Positions 6,699 through 15,839 of a DNA stretch of 64,000 bases are shown piece by piece. The position numbers were made by a program, and so were the translations under genes. Position 1 is the stretch's first letter; the number at the start of each line of letters is the position of its first letter. The notes beneath the pieces were generated by a model. That model did no database searches, was not told the origin of the DNA, and saw nothing but the letters and a program-made list of their open reading frames with translations. Source of the stretch: Chitinophagales bacterium (GTDB lineage Bacteria; Bacteroidota; Bacteroidia; Chitinophagales; Saprospiraceae); assembly GCA_013299105.1 (NCBI GenBank), contig JAAFJY010000003.1:186001-250000 (forward strand), read 5' to 3'.

Positions 6699-8741
6699 AT
6701 GGAAAACCACCACACCGATCAAGTCAAACCTTACATCGCGGCTGACAACCACAGCGTGAAGGAATTCACCGTTCGTGCCATTCTTTTGGGGGCGCTTTTT
6801 GGCATCATTTTTGGTGCTGCCACGGTCTATCTGGCCCTCAAGGCAGGCTTGACTGTTTCTGCTTCTATTCCCATCGCGGTTTTGGCCATTTCCTTGGGTC
6901 GCCGCTTTTTGGGCACCACCATTTTGGAAAACAACATCATCCAGACCACCGGCTCTGCGGGGGAATCCATTGCCGCCGGGGTGGTCTTTACCTTGCCTGC
7001 TTTCCTGTTTTTGTCGGACCCCAGCGTGGGCGACAATTACTTCAAGTACGGCACGATCATGATCCTGGCTTGCTTTGGTGGCATCCTGGGCACCTTAATG
7101 ATGATCCCCTTGCGCAAGTCTTTGATCGTCAAAGAACACAAAAATTTACCGTATCCCGAAGGAACGGCTTGTGCATCGGTCTTGATTGCGGGTGAAAAAG
7201 GTGGGGACTTGGCCAAAACCGCCTACCTGGGTCTGGGCGTAGCCTTTTTGTATGCTTTTGCTCAAAAAGTGCTGCATTTGATCGCGGAGACTCCCACTTT
7301 TGTTACTAAAATCACCAATAAATATTTACCAGCGGCCACGGTCAATGGCGAAATCACGCCTGAATACTTGGGGGTAGGCTACATCATTGGGCCGCGCATT
7401 GCTGGGGTCTTGGTGGCTGGTGGGGTATTGGCATGGTTGGGTTTGATCCCACTTTTGGCCTCCTTGGTGCCCGCCGAAACCATCGCTTTGCAACTCGTCA
7501 AACTTGGTAACCTGGCCAGTTTGGACAGCGCTGGCGGCCCTGGGGGCTGGGACCCGGCCTCCAAAAGTTTTGGTAACATTGCCGCAGCCATTTACCGGGC
7601 TTATGTGCGGCAAATTGGTGCTGGTGCAGTGGCAGCGGGCGGTTTCATCACCTTGATCAAAACCATTCCAACCATCGTGGCGTCCTTCCGCGAAAGCTTT
7701 GGCTCGTTCAAAGGGGGCGAAGGCGAAAAATCAGTGGCTCGTACTGATCAGGACTTGTCGATCAAAGTAGTGGCTATTGGCTCTTTGGCTTTGGTGATTT
7801 TGCTGGCCATTTTGCCCCAAATTCCAGGTACTTCGATTGGCGGGAAATTGCTACTGGGCATCCTGATCATCGTGTTTGGCTTCTTTTTTGTGACCGTTTC
7901 CAGCCGCATTGTGGGCTTGATTGGCACCAGTTCCAACCCTGTTTCGGGCATGACCATTGCCACTTTGATGGGCACGGCTTTGATTTTTATTGCTTTTGGC
8001 CTCACGGGCAAAACATACGAACCGATGGTTTTGGTAGTGGGTGGCATGATCTGCATTGGTGCGGCCAACGCCGGGGCCACCTCCCAAGACCTCAAGACGG
8101 GTTATTTGGTGGGTGCTACGCCGAAATACCAGCAAATGGCCTTGTTTGTGGGGGCAGTAGTATCGGCCTTGGCCATTGGTTTTACCATGAAAGTGCTCGA
8201 CACACCTACACCAGAGATGGTTTCGCAAGGCATTTATCATGCCATTGGTACAGACAAATACCCAGCCCCACAAGGTACTTTGATGGCCACCTTGATCAAA
8301 GGTTTACTGAGCTTCAACCTCGACTGGCAGTATGTGCTCGTGGGGGCATTTCTGGCCATTACCATTGAATTGTGTGGCGTGAAATCCCTTTCTTTCGCAG
8401 TGGGCGCTTATTTGCCCCTTTCTACTACCTTGCCAATCTGGATTGGTGGGGTTTTACGGGGATTTGTGGACAAAAGGCGCGCAGGTAAAGTGAAAAACGA
8501 AGCCGATGAAGAACTGAGCAAGGGGAACCTCTTCGCCACTGGTCTGGTAGCAGGTGGGGCTTTGATGGGCGTGGTGGTTGCTTTGTTGTCGGTAAATGAA
8601 GGTGTTGCAGGAGCAATCGGAAAACTCAACCTGGAGCCCGCGCTGCACCATGCGATGGGGGAAGGGGGCTTTCAGTTATTGGGTGTTGCCTTTTTTGCAC
8701 TGATGGGCTTCATTTTGTACCGCATAGCTACCAGGGACTAA
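6699..8741 (+). CDS. OPT family oligopeptide transporter
   Basis: A 680-residue, highly hydrophobic inner-membrane protein with about 14-16 membrane segments. It begins with the family hallmark FTVRAILLGALFGIIFGAATVYLALKAGLT in its first membrane segment and later contains the TTGSAGESIAAGVVFTLPA and NLPYPEGTACASVLIAGE blocks, both diagnostic for bacterial OPT proteins. The family imports small peptides (or metal-chelate conjugates in plants) using the proton gradient; the substrate here is unknown. Length is normal and the reading frame intact. It appears monocistronic, with the start at the first ATG after a roughly 290-base divergent intergenic region. A palindromic repeat element follows its 3' end. 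Confidence 0.92.
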   Translation: MENHHTDQVKPYIAADNHSVKEFTVRAILLGALFGIIFGAATVYLALKAGLTVSASIPIAVLAISLGRRFLGTTILENNIIQTTGSAGESIAAGVVFTLPAFLFLSDPSVGDNYFKYGTIMILACFGGILGTLMMIPLRKSLIVKEHKNLPYPEGTACASVLIAGEKGGDLAKTAYLGLGVAFLYAFAQKVLHLIAETPTFVTKITNKYLPAATVNGEITPEYLGVGYIIGPRIAGVLVAGGVLAWLGLIPLLASLVPAETIALQLVKLGNLASLDSAGGPGGWDPASKSFGNIAAAIYRAYVRQIGAGAVAAGGFITLIKTIPTIVASFRESFGSFKGGEGEKSVARTDQDLSIKVVAIGSLALVILLAILPQIPGTSIGGKLLLGILIIVFGFFFVTVSSRIVGLIGTSSNPVSGMTIATLMGTALIFIAFGLTGKTYEPMVLVVGGMICIGAANAGATSQDLKTGYLVGATPKYQQMALFVGAVVSALAIGFTMKVLDTPTPEMVSQGIYHAIGTDKYPAPQGTLMATLIKGLLSFNLDWQYVLVGAFLAITIELCGVKSLSFAVGAYLPLSTTLPIWIGGVLRGFVDKRRAGKVKNEADEELSKGNLFATGLVAGGALMGVVVALLSVNEGVAGAIGKLNLEPALHHAMGEGGFQLLGVAFFALMGFILYRIATRD

Positions 8742-8806
8742 TTGCCTGAGGAGTTAGAAGAAAAAATGATGTGAATTTTCATCGGTATCTCCCAACAGCG
8801 CCTTTC

Positions 8807-8916
8807 TTCGGAGAGAGACGTTTGTAGCTCGAAAATGCCGAGGTCATGTGGGCACTTCATCCGAAGTGCCAATTGAGACCCCGTCGCTGTGGCTACAAAC
8901 GTCAAAGTTCTCCGAA
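8807..8916. repeat. Palindromic element C, full copy
   Basis: Outer arms 8807-8828 (TTCGGAGAGAGACGTTTGTAGC) and 8892-8916 are inverted repeats sharing TTCGGAGA and ACGTTTGTAGC. An inner hairpin GGCACTT/AAGTGCC spans 8851-8870. A shortened copy of its right half lies at 45551-45620. The remainder of 8742-9125 has no gene. Confidence 0.7.
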
Positions 8917-9125
8917 CTTTTACTCGCCTCAAGATCAGTGGGGTAATTGATTTTAGGACGACCATTTAAAGTATCAGAAAAGCTGCTGGGGGGATCAACT
9001 TGATCGTTTACAACTCCCTTAAAGGACTCCAAAGCAGACTTTTTGATTGTCTTGAAAATGGATTGAGAACTTACACCTTTGGCGACGACATTATTTGAGA
9101 ATTTACACAACGATTGAATAAAACT

Positions 9126-9635
9126 ATGGAATCGAACCGAGTTGAAATTGGGATCAACAAACTGACCAGTGGATTGATGTTGGCAGTGATTTTGGTGTTT
9201 TTTGTGCTGATTGCTCCAAGGTTGTTTGACGCGGGAGGGAATTTGCGGGCAGGCTTCGTGCTTTTGATGTCGCCGTTTTTGTTATTTGCCCTTTTGCAGT
9301 TTGCACTCTTGGGTCGAAGCTTGCTTTCCAAAGAGGTACAGTTGATCATCGACGAAAATGCGCTTTGGCTTTTCCCCCAGCGGGATGGTGGGGTACAAGT
9401 GGACTGGCGCGATATCACCGGGCTGGAAACGGGCAAGTACCTGGGGATGTCCTATATCCTGGTGAAACTGCGCAACCCACAAGCCTATGCCAGTAAGCCT
9501 AAAAACCAACGTCTAGCCGGGGCTTTTACGGGCAACATGAAATCACATGGTACGCCGATCGTTTTGCAAACTTCCAGCTACAACCGGACCCATGACGAGA
9601 TTTTGCAATTGTTACAAAACCACGGCAAAGGTTAA
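9126..9635 (+). CDS. Small membrane protein with cytoplasmic PH-like domain (STM3941-like)
   Basis: A 169-residue protein. Two hydrophobic segments (about residues 14-32 and 42-62) are followed by a soluble region with LIIDENALWLFP, VDWRDITGLE and a GTPIVLQTSSYN strand, a pattern typical of bacterial PH-like membrane proteins such as the STM3941 family. The role of that family is unknown. The ATG at 9126 is preferred over a TTG four codons upstream. It lies 139 bases before the sugar operon on the same strand and could be co-transcribed, but an AT-rich repeat tract (GGTTAATG-type) separates them. Confidence 0.6.
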   Translation: MESNRVEIGINKLTSGLMLAVILVFFVLIAPRLFDAGGNLRAGFVLLMSPFLLFALLQFALLGRSLLSKEVQLIIDENALWLFPQRDGGVQVDWRDITGLETGKYLGMSYILVKLRNPQAYASKPKNQRLAGAFTGNMKSHGTPIVLQTSSYNRTHDEILQLLQNHGKG

Positions 9636-9667
9636 TGGTTAGTTGTTAATGGTTAATTGTTAATGGC
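9632..9667 (+). repeat. GGTTAATGGTTAGTTGTTAAT tract
   Basis: A low-complexity tract of related 7-8-base units overlaps and follows the stop codon of the preceding gene. A similar tract sits at 59826-59852 and, as a strict heptamer array in the other orientation, at 45784-45825. Confidence 0.55.
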
Positions 9668-9712
9668 CGGGAACCTGCGGGCGAGAATTTAGGAACTTTC
9701 ACGTGAGCCCCT

Positions 9713-9745
9713 CTCCTCAACCTCTCAACTCCTCAACTTTCTACC
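9713..9745 (+). repeat. CTCAACCTCTCAACTCCTCAAC tract
   Basis: Reverse-strand-like version of the octamer tracts (TTGAGxAGTTGAG when read from the other strand), in the leader of the MFS gene. A similar tract occurs at 11245-11282 between the next two genes. Confidence 0.5.
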
Positions 9746-9774
9746 TCGTCTTTTTTCAAAAAACTGCTTTTTCC

Positions 9775-11235
9775 ATGCTAGACATCCAAAAACGCTTGAG
9801 CCCGGCATTTTACGCCATTTTGAGTTTGCCCTCCACGGCGATGGGTTTTGCCCTTTCGGTGCAAATTTCGGCCTTGAGCTGGATTTTGGGCACCAAATAT
9901 GGCTTGGAAATCGACAAAATCGGCCTGGTCTGGGCGGCTGGGCCACTGGCGGGTATTTTTGGCCAGGTCATCATCGGTTTGATCAGCGATGAAGTGTGGT
10001 TTTGGGGCGGTCGGCGCAGGCCATTTATCTTGATCGGTGGCACTTTGGCGGCTTTGATGTTGCTGGCTTTGCCCAGTATTGATCGCATTGGCGATGTATT
10101 GGGCTTGGGGCTTTTGCCTACTGCGATTGTAGTGGCTTTGACCCTCGATTTGGCCATCAACATCAGTTTCAACCCTACCCGTTCCATCATCACCGACGTG
10201 ACTCCGCCTGGTGAAAAACGCACCCAGGGCTACACCTGGATGCAGACCATTTCGGGTTTTTTTGGGGTGGCTGCTTATGCGGTGGGGGCAATTTGGGACA
10301 ACTATGTGCTGATTTACTTTGGAGCGATTTTGCTCTTGGTTTTGGCCATTTTCCCTCCATTTTTCATCAGCGAACCCAGGGAACTACCTGGTGCAGCGGA
10401 TGGTAAATCGAGCGCCAAAGCTTCGTTTAGTGCCATTTTATACGCCATCCAGCCTTTGTGGGGTTATATTTTGTATGCTTTCTACTTTATTGTCTTGAAA
10501 GTAATGGGAACCGAAGGCTCCGATTTTTTCAATGGCTTGATCCAGGGTGCCAGTTTAGGGTTACTCATCATTCCTGGATTCATGTTATTTGCTAGGGGAA
10601 AACAAACTTTTGGTCCGTATGCCCCTGGTTTGATCGACTTTCAAAAAATCCTGTTTGCCCATTCTTTCACCTGGATTGGCATCCAAAGCATGTTCATTTA
10701 CATGTTCAACTACGTGCAGGACAAGTTACCCGATTTGGACAATGTGGACCAAGGGCGCATCGTATCCTGGGCCTTTTTGCTGTTCAATGGGGTCGCCGCC
10801 TTGTTGCCCGCTCTGGTGTTGGAGCCTTTGACTCGCCGCATTGGCGTAGTGCGCACCCACTGGATTTGCCTTGCGATCATGGCCCTGGGCTATGCGGCAA
10901 TGTTCTTCTTTGGGAGCAGTGCAGCAGCGATTTACTTGCTGATCGGCATTTGTGGCATCGGCTGGTCGGCTACGGTGAGTTTGCCTTTTTCGATCATGTC
11001 CCAAAAAATCGATCAATCGCGCATGGGCATGTACATGGGCTTGTTCAACCTGGCTGTGACCCTGCCCCAATTGGTCGCCAGTCTGGGTGTAGGTACTTTT
11101 GTTGGGCAATCCGACAACAAAAGTGTGTTGTTTGTCATTTGCGCTGGGTGTTTAGCCCTTTCCGCCTTACTTTGGCGTTTCGTTGGCGAAACTGAAGCTG
11201 TTAAAAGCGATGGTGTACCTGCTGGCGCGCATTGA
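9775..11235 (+). CDS. MFS sugar transporter (SLC45/GPH-like), first gene of sugar operon
   Basis: A 486-residue inner-membrane transporter with about 12 membrane segments. The start at 9775 (MLDIQKRLSPAFYAILSLP) is chosen because the membrane-segment pattern begins there; upstream in-frame codons overlap a CTCAAC repeat tract and look non-coding. The MFS motif A-like loop after the second segment reads SDEVWFWGGRRRPFIL, as in SLC45-type sucrose/maltose carriers. The gene is followed after 51 bases by a DUF1080 protein and then by a sugar dehydrogenase, which suggests that it imports a sugar or keto-sugar processed by those enzymes. A distant relative lies at 60280-61782. Confidence 0.82.
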   Translation: MLDIQKRLSPAFYAILSLPSTAMGFALSVQISALSWILGTKYGLEIDKIGLVWAAGPLAGIFGQVIIGLISDEVWFWGGRRRPFILIGGTLAALMLLALPSIDRIGDVLGLGLLPTAIVVALTLDLAINISFNPTRSIITDVTPPGEKRTQGYTWMQTISGFFGVAAYAVGAIWDNYVLIYFGAILLLVLAIFPPFFISEPRELPGAADGKSSAKASFSAILYAIQPLWGYILYAFYFIVLKVMGTEGSDFFNGLIQGASLGLLIIPGFMLFARGKQTFGPYAPGLIDFQKILFAHSFTWIGIQSMFIYMFNYVQDKLPDLDNVDQGRIVSWAFLLFNGVAALLPALVLEPLTRRIGVVRTHWICLAIMALGYAAMFFFGSSAAAIYLLIGICGIGWSATVSLPFSIMSQKIDQSRMGMYMGLFNLAVTLPQLVASLGVGTFVGQSDNKSVLFVICAGCLALSALLWRFVGETEAVKSDGVPAGAH

Positions 11236-11244
11236 TGCATTTCT

Positions 11245-11282
11245 CCTAAACTTCTCAACTTCTCAACTCTTCAACTTCTCAA
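11245..11282 (+). repeat. CTTCTCAA octamer tract between operon genes
   Basis: Four CTTCTCAAC-like units fill the 51-base gap between the MFS and DUF1080 genes, right up to the start codon. Confidence 0.55.
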
Positions 11283-11286
11283 AAAA

Positions 11287-13173
11287 ATGAAGGTATTGAC
11301 CCAAACCGTTCTATCATTCCTTTTCCTAGCCCTGGCTTGGGGGCTTCAGGGGCAAGACTCGCCCTTGAAAGCACTCAGCTTGGATGACATGAGCAATTTT
11401 CGGACCACGGGCAGCAATTGGCAAATCGTGGGCGAGGTGCAAATGGACCGCAGTGGCGGCATGAGCAGCAGCCCTGGCAAAGGCATTTTGCTCAATAACG
11501 TAGGCCCAAAAGACCACGACCTGATCGAGGGTTACGCCAAAGCCCAGCAATGGGACAAAATGAACGCCTACCGTTTAATGACGGGTTTTGAGCACGGCGA
11601 CATCGAGCTCGAACTGGAGTTCATGCTACCCAAGGGCTCTAATTCCGGGATTTACTTGCAAGGCCGCTACGAGGTGCAATTGTTCGACTCTTGGGGTACT
11701 AAGTCGGCCAAGTACAGCGACCTGGGCGGCATTTACCGCAACTGGGAAACCGAACCAGCCAAAATTTACATGGGTAAGGCCCCACAAGCCAACGCGGCCA
11801 AGGCACCGGGTTTATGGCAAAAAATGTACATCTCTTTCCAGGCACCACGTTTTGATGCACAGGGTAAAAAGGTAGAAAATGCCCGTTTCAACAAGGTCCT
11901 CATCAATGGGGTCTTGGTGCATGAGAACATTGAAGTACCGCTGCCAACCGGTGGCCCGCTCGAAAACAACGAAACCGCAATGGGCCCAATTTTTATCCAG
12001 GGGGATCACGGTGCAGTGGCGTTTCGCAATATTCGCTACCGCAGCCTGGGCGCTGGTACTGCAACAGTGGGCGACCTGGTTTACCGTTATTTTGAAGGCA
12101 AATACAAGGTGGTCAGCGACTTTGCCACCACCACGCCCAAAATTGGCGGCAACACCAAGGATATCACGAGTGAGTTGTTGGAACGTGAAGATTCTTATGG
12201 CCTTGCTTTCAACGGCAATGTCACCGTACCTGCGGATGCCGATTATACCTTTACCACCTTGTTTACAGGCGGAGTGAAATTGGAAGTCAATGGCAAAACC
12301 GTGGTGGAAAACCAGACCCCCGACGGCTGGTGGGGCAATCGCAATGGCACCATCAACCTCAAAGCAGGTACGCACCCTTTTGTTTTTTACTACTACAAAG
12401 ATGCACCTTGGATGCCGCCGCGGCTGGCCTTGTATGCGGAAGGGCCTGCGATCAAACGCACGATGCTGACCACCTATAGCTCGTATCCTCCCAACCCCAA
12501 CCCGGAGCCACAGATTTATGTGAATGTGCAAAACAAGCCCCGGCTTTTGCGCGCCTTCCTCGATTTTGATGGCGACAACCAGCGCCGCCTGACCCATACC
12601 ATCGGCGTGGGCGAACCAAGCGGGGTGCATTATGTCTATGACCTCAAAGCAGGCAACCTCGCCTGCGTATGGCGCGGCAATTTCATCGACGCTTACCCGA
12701 TGTGGAACGACCGGGGTGATGGTTCTTTCCGTCCAAGGGGCTTGACCCAGTTTTTGTTCATGGGCCAAACTTTTGGCGTGCTCAAGGGCGGGCAAGGCGC
12801 TTTCCCTACCGTTTACGACGAAAAAGACTTCGACAGCAAAGGCTACCGCATGAACAACGTGACCGATCGCCCGATTTTCCGCTACACTTACCAGGGCATG
12901 GAAGTGGAAGACCGCGTTCAACCCAGCGAAGACCAGCAATCCATCCTGCGTGAAATCAATGTAGGTGGCAACATTCCTGTGGGCGCACACGCCAAGTTTG
13001 CTGAAGGGAAAAGCATTCGCCAATTGGCTGAAGGCGGCTTCAGCATCGACGACAAGTACTACATCCTGCCCGAACGTGGTGCCGGCCCGATGATGATCCG
13101 TACCCAGGGCGATAAGCAGGAACTGATTGCTCCGGTTGCTGCTGGCGTGATCCGTTATTCGATCGTGTGGTAA
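11287..13173 (+). CDS. Secreted DUF1080 (3-keto-disaccharide hydrolase-like) protein with PA14 domain
   Basis: A 628-residue protein with a signal peptide (cleavage expected after GLQGQ, about residue 22). Residues about 35-255 form a DUF1080 domain, recognisable by FEHGDIELELEFMLPKGSNSGIYLQGRYEVQLFD, DLGGIYRNW and GPIFIQGDHGAVAFRNIRYR. Residues about 265-400 resemble a PA14 domain (YFEGKYKVVSDF, DYTFTTLFTGGVKLEVNG, WGNRNGTINLKAGTHPF). The last 220 residues form a beta-rich domain I cannot name. DUF1080 proteins are now known as 3-keto-disaccharide hydrolases that cleave glycosides oxidised at C3; PA14 domains bind carbohydrate. The dehydrogenase gene starts 31 bases downstream, consistent with an oxidise-then-cleave pathway outside the inner membrane. 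Confidence 0.83.
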   Translation: MKVLTQTVLSFLFLALAWGLQGQDSPLKALSLDDMSNFRTTGSNWQIVGEVQMDRSGGMSSSPGKGILLNNVGPKDHDLIEGYAKAQQWDKMNAYRLMTGFEHGDIELELEFMLPKGSNSGIYLQGRYEVQLFDSWGTKSAKYSDLGGIYRNWETEPAKIYMGKAPQANAAKAPGLWQKMYISFQAPRFDAQGKKVENARFNKVLINGVLVHENIEVPLPTGGPLENNETAMGPIFIQGDHGAVAFRNIRYRSLGAGTATVGDLVYRYFEGKYKVVSDFATTTPKIGGNTKDITSELLEREDSYGLAFNGNVTVPADADYTFTTLFTGGVKLEVNGKTVVENQTPDGWWGNRNGTINLKAGTHPFVFYYYKDAPWMPPRLALYAEGPAIKRTMLTTYSSYPPNPNPEPQIYVNVQNKPRLLRAFLDFDGDNQRRLTHTIGVGEPSGVHYVYDLKAGNLACVWRGNFIDAYPMWNDRGDGSFRPRGLTQFLFMGQTFGVLKGGQGAFPTVYDEKDFDSKGYRMNNVTDRPIFRYTYQGMEVEDRVQPSEDQQSILREINVGGNIPVGAHAKFAEGKSIRQLAEGGFSIDDKYYILPERGAGPMMIRTQGDKQELIAPVAAGVIRYSIVW

Positions 13174-13204
13174 AATTCCTTCCCAATCAAAGTTTATTCA
13201 AATC

Positions 13205-15196
13205 ATGAGATATATCAAACAAACCGGGCTGCTGATCCTTGGCCTGCTCGCTGTGCAATTGTTCAGCAGTTTTGTGCTGGATACCAAGGTGCCAAAGTTG
13301 ACACCTCCTCCTGCCAAAACCCCCACCGAAGATGACTATTACAAAATCGTCACTTTGCCAGCGCCCGAAGGTGTGCTGCTGGAAGTAGGTGGAATTACGA
13401 CCCTGCAAGATGGCCGTTTGGCGGTCTGTACTCGCCGTGGCGATGTCTATTTGGTAGAAAACCCCGCCATGATCAACGGCACTTACCCGGTGTTCAAGCA
13501 GTTTGCTTCGGGTTTGCACGAGCCTTTGGGCTTGGCTTACCGCAGCAATGCCCTGTTCACGGCCCAACGCGGCGAATTGACCAAATTGATGGACACCGAC
13601 GGCGATGACCAGGCCGATGTGTACGAAACAGTGTATGCCTGGCCACTTTCCGGGCACTACCACGAGTATTCTTACGGTCCAAAATTTGCGCCCGATGGCA
13701 GCATGTTTGTAAGCGGCAACGTGGCCTTTGGCAACGAAGAATGGTGGCGGGGCGAAAGCCGGGTGCCCATGCGTGGCTGGTCGATGCGCATCACGCCCAA
13801 TGGTGAGATGGAGCCTTGGGCAACGGGCCACCGTTCGCCCTGTGGCTTGGGGATCATCGACGGCGAATTGTTTTACGACGACAACCAGGGCGATTACATG
13901 GGCTCTGGCGGCATTTGGCACCTCAAAAAAGGCGCGTTCACGGGGCACCCAGCGGGTTTGAAATGGACGGGTCAGGAAAATTCACCCCTGAAATTGAGCG
14001 CGGACAAGTTCAATAGCATTGTTGATCCGCGAAAAACCAAAAAAGACGGAGCCTTCATCAAGCCCGAAAACGTGGCCGATGAAAAGAACCCTCAAACTTT
14101 GTACGAAGTCAAGCAACAAGTGCCCGAAATCCAAATGCCAGCAGTTTGGCTGCCGCATGGTATCCTGGGGATCTCGAACGCTGAAATCATAGTGGACGAA
14201 ACCAAGGGCGCTTTTGGTCCATTTGCGGGCCAGGTTTTTGTGGGCGACCAGGGCCAAAGCCGCATCATGCGGGTGGTTTTGGAAAAAGTCAAGGGCGAAT
14301 ACCAAGGCGTGGCTTTTGATTTCCGCAGTGGCTTCCAATCGGGCGTTTTGCGCATGACCTGGGGGCACGATGGCTCCTTGTACGCGGGCTTGACCAATCG
14401 CGGTTGGGGCTCGGCGGGGACCACTACTTCCGGTTTACAGCGCTTGTTCTGGACGGGCAAAGTGCCGATGGAAATGAAAACCGTAAAGGCGATGCCCGAC
14501 GGCTTTGAGATCGAATTCACGCACCCGGTGGACAAGGCCAAGGCCGAAGACCTGGCTTCTTATGGTGGCAAAAGCTTCATTTACAAGTACCACCCCGTGT
14601 ACGGCAGCCCACCCATCCGTGAAACCCCACTCGACATCAAAGGTGTGAAGGTATCGTCAGATGGCCTGAAAGTGCGCCTGGTGGTGGCCAACCTGAGCCA
14701 ATACCACATCCACGAGCTCAAAATGGACGGGATTCGCTCCGCAGACGGCCTGCCAGTTTTGCACCCCACCGCTTTTTACACCCTCAACAACATTCCAGAG
14801 GGTGCCAAGTTGGCGGCGAATGAACTGAGCACCAAGCGCAGCGTAGCGCCTGTGGCCAAGGCAGTTGATCCAAAAATCAAAGTACCCAAGGCCAAAAAAG
14901 GCAAAGAAGTATCGATGGCCAAGGCCCCAACTTACGACAAAGTACAACCCCTGCTCGCCAAATGGACTTGCTTGGGTTGCCACAATACCACCACCCGTCA
15001 GATCGGCCCTTCGTTTACGGAGATTTCGAAGCGCAAATACAGCGATGAAAAAATCGTGGAGTTGATCTACAACCCGCAGCCCCAAAACTGGCCGGATTAT
15101 TCGACCGAAATGGCGGCGATGCCGCAGGTGCCGAAGAAGGAAGCCCTGCAAATGGCCGCCTGGATCAACTCACTGGCCAAGGAGAACAATCCTTGA
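13205..15196 (+). CDS. Secreted glucose/sorbosone dehydrogenase-like beta-propeller fused to cytochrome c
   Basis: A 663-residue exported protein. An N-terminal hydrophobic segment (residues 7-25) is the signal. Residues about 45-430 resemble the glucose/L-sorbosone dehydrogenase propeller family (LEVGGITTLQDGRLAVCTRRGDVYLVENP, HEPLGLAYR, DTDGDDQADVYETVY). A beta-rich linker follows. The last 90 residues are a c-type cytochrome domain with haem motif CLGCH and a probable axial Met in EMAAMPQ. The arrangement implies sugar oxidation with electrons passed to the respiratory chain. Whether PQQ is bound cannot be decided by eye. It is the last gene of the transporter-hydrolase-dehydrogenase operon; a terminator lies 32 bases after its stop. 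Confidence 0.85.
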   Translation: MRYIKQTGLLILGLLAVQLFSSFVLDTKVPKLTPPPAKTPTEDDYYKIVTLPAPEGVLLEVGGITTLQDGRLAVCTRRGDVYLVENPAMINGTYPVFKQFASGLHEPLGLAYRSNALFTAQRGELTKLMDTDGDDQADVYETVYAWPLSGHYHEYSYGPKFAPDGSMFVSGNVAFGNEEWWRGESRVPMRGWSMRITPNGEMEPWATGHRSPCGLGIIDGELFYDDNQGDYMGSGGIWHLKKGAFTGHPAGLKWTGQENSPLKLSADKFNSIVDPRKTKKDGAFIKPENVADEKNPQTLYEVKQQVPEIQMPAVWLPHGILGISNAEIIVDETKGAFGPFAGQVFVGDQGQSRIMRVVLEKVKGEYQGVAFDFRSGFQSGVLRMTWGHDGSLYAGLTNRGWGSAGTTTSGLQRLFWTGKVPMEMKTVKAMPDGFEIEFTHPVDKAKAEDLASYGGKSFIYKYHPVYGSPPIRETPLDIKGVKVSSDGLKVRLVVANLSQYHIHELKMDGIRSADGLPVLHPTAFYTLNNIPEGAKLAANELSTKRSVAPVAKAVDPKIKVPKAKKGKEVSMAKAPTYDKVQPLLAKWTCLGCHNTTTRQIGPSFTEISKRKYSDEKIVELIYNPQPQNWPDYSTEMAAMPQVPKKEALQMAAWINSLAKENNP

Positions 15197-15227
15197 GCCT
15201 CGAATTGGGTTTGGTATGAACTACGGA

Positions 15228-15263
15228 TGGGGTAGGGGTTTTCCTTGCCCCATTTGTGTTTTT
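15228..15263 (+). terminator. Terminator closing the sugar operon
   Basis: A 10-bp stem with two wobble pairs (TGGGGTAGGG, 15228-15237, with CCTTGCCCCA, 15243-15252) and a GTTTT loop is followed by TTTGTGTTTTT. Confidence 0.65.
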
Positions 15264-15334
15264 GTGCCTCGGATTGCCTCGGAATTTTTAGGTTACCGCT
15301 GCGCGGTTTTTTGGCCGCTGCGCGACCCTTTTTT

Positions 15335-15416
15335 AGCACGCGGATGACGCGGATGACGCTGATTTACGCGGATTGCTAGTGTGATGTTGACGTGTGACGT
15401 TGACCATCATGTTGAC
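15335..15416 (+). repeat. Dispersed repeat A, copy 3
   Basis: Core with AGCACGCGGATGACGC, GATTTACGCGGATT and GTGACGTTGACCATCATGTTGAC. A GCTGCGCG-type palindrome precedes it at about 15299-15325, as in copies 2 and 5. Confidence 0.7.
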
Positions 15417-15440
15417 AAAAAGGCTCCCTTTTTAGCACGA

Positions 15441-15820
15441 TTTTCAATGGCGGGCGTGTAGAGACAGGGTATGCCCTGTCTAAGGCTAGGTAAGAATTTA
15501 TAGGACCCTAATGTTTGGTGATTTTTTTGTAAAAACTTGATTTTCAATAATTTTTATGAAAAAAATTGACCAGCTTTTCTAGCGCACTACTTCATAAATT
15601 TCAAACAAACGACGATCTTTTGGCGTGTAAAAAATCCAAATGCAAGTTGACATTTGGCCTATCGTATGATCGTTTTCTTGGCGTGAGGCAAGGGTAAATT
15701 GTAAGATAGGAAGTAGTTGAACCTTGAAGAAAAATTCCTTTAATCTTCTATGTTTTTTGTTTTCCTAACGTTGCTTTAGACAGGGCATGCCCTGTCTCTA
15801 CAGCTCCGCGATTGGAATTT
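15441..15820. mobile_element. MITE-like element with palindromic termini
   Basis: The left end (15458-15486, GTAGAGACAGGGTATGCCCT...) and right end (15773-15801) are inverted copies differing at two or three positions, and each end is itself a palindrome around GACAGGG-ATGCCCTGTC. Weaker inverted similarity extends outward to 15441 and 15820. The 280-base interior is AT-rich and has an open minus-strand frame from about 15768 to 15579 ending in WIFYTPKDRRLFEIYEVVR, whose only ATG gives 24 residues. No transposase is present. It may be a non-autonomous transposon or a gene remnant between two repeats. Confidence 0.5.
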
Positions 15821-15839
15821 AAAGGGTAAATTATCACGT

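Noticed and set aside
11812-13023. A 403-codon open frame on the minus strand across the DUF1080 gene
   Set aside because: It is antisense to a well-supported protein with recognised domains, has no signal or family motifs and is explained by the codon bias of the sense gene.
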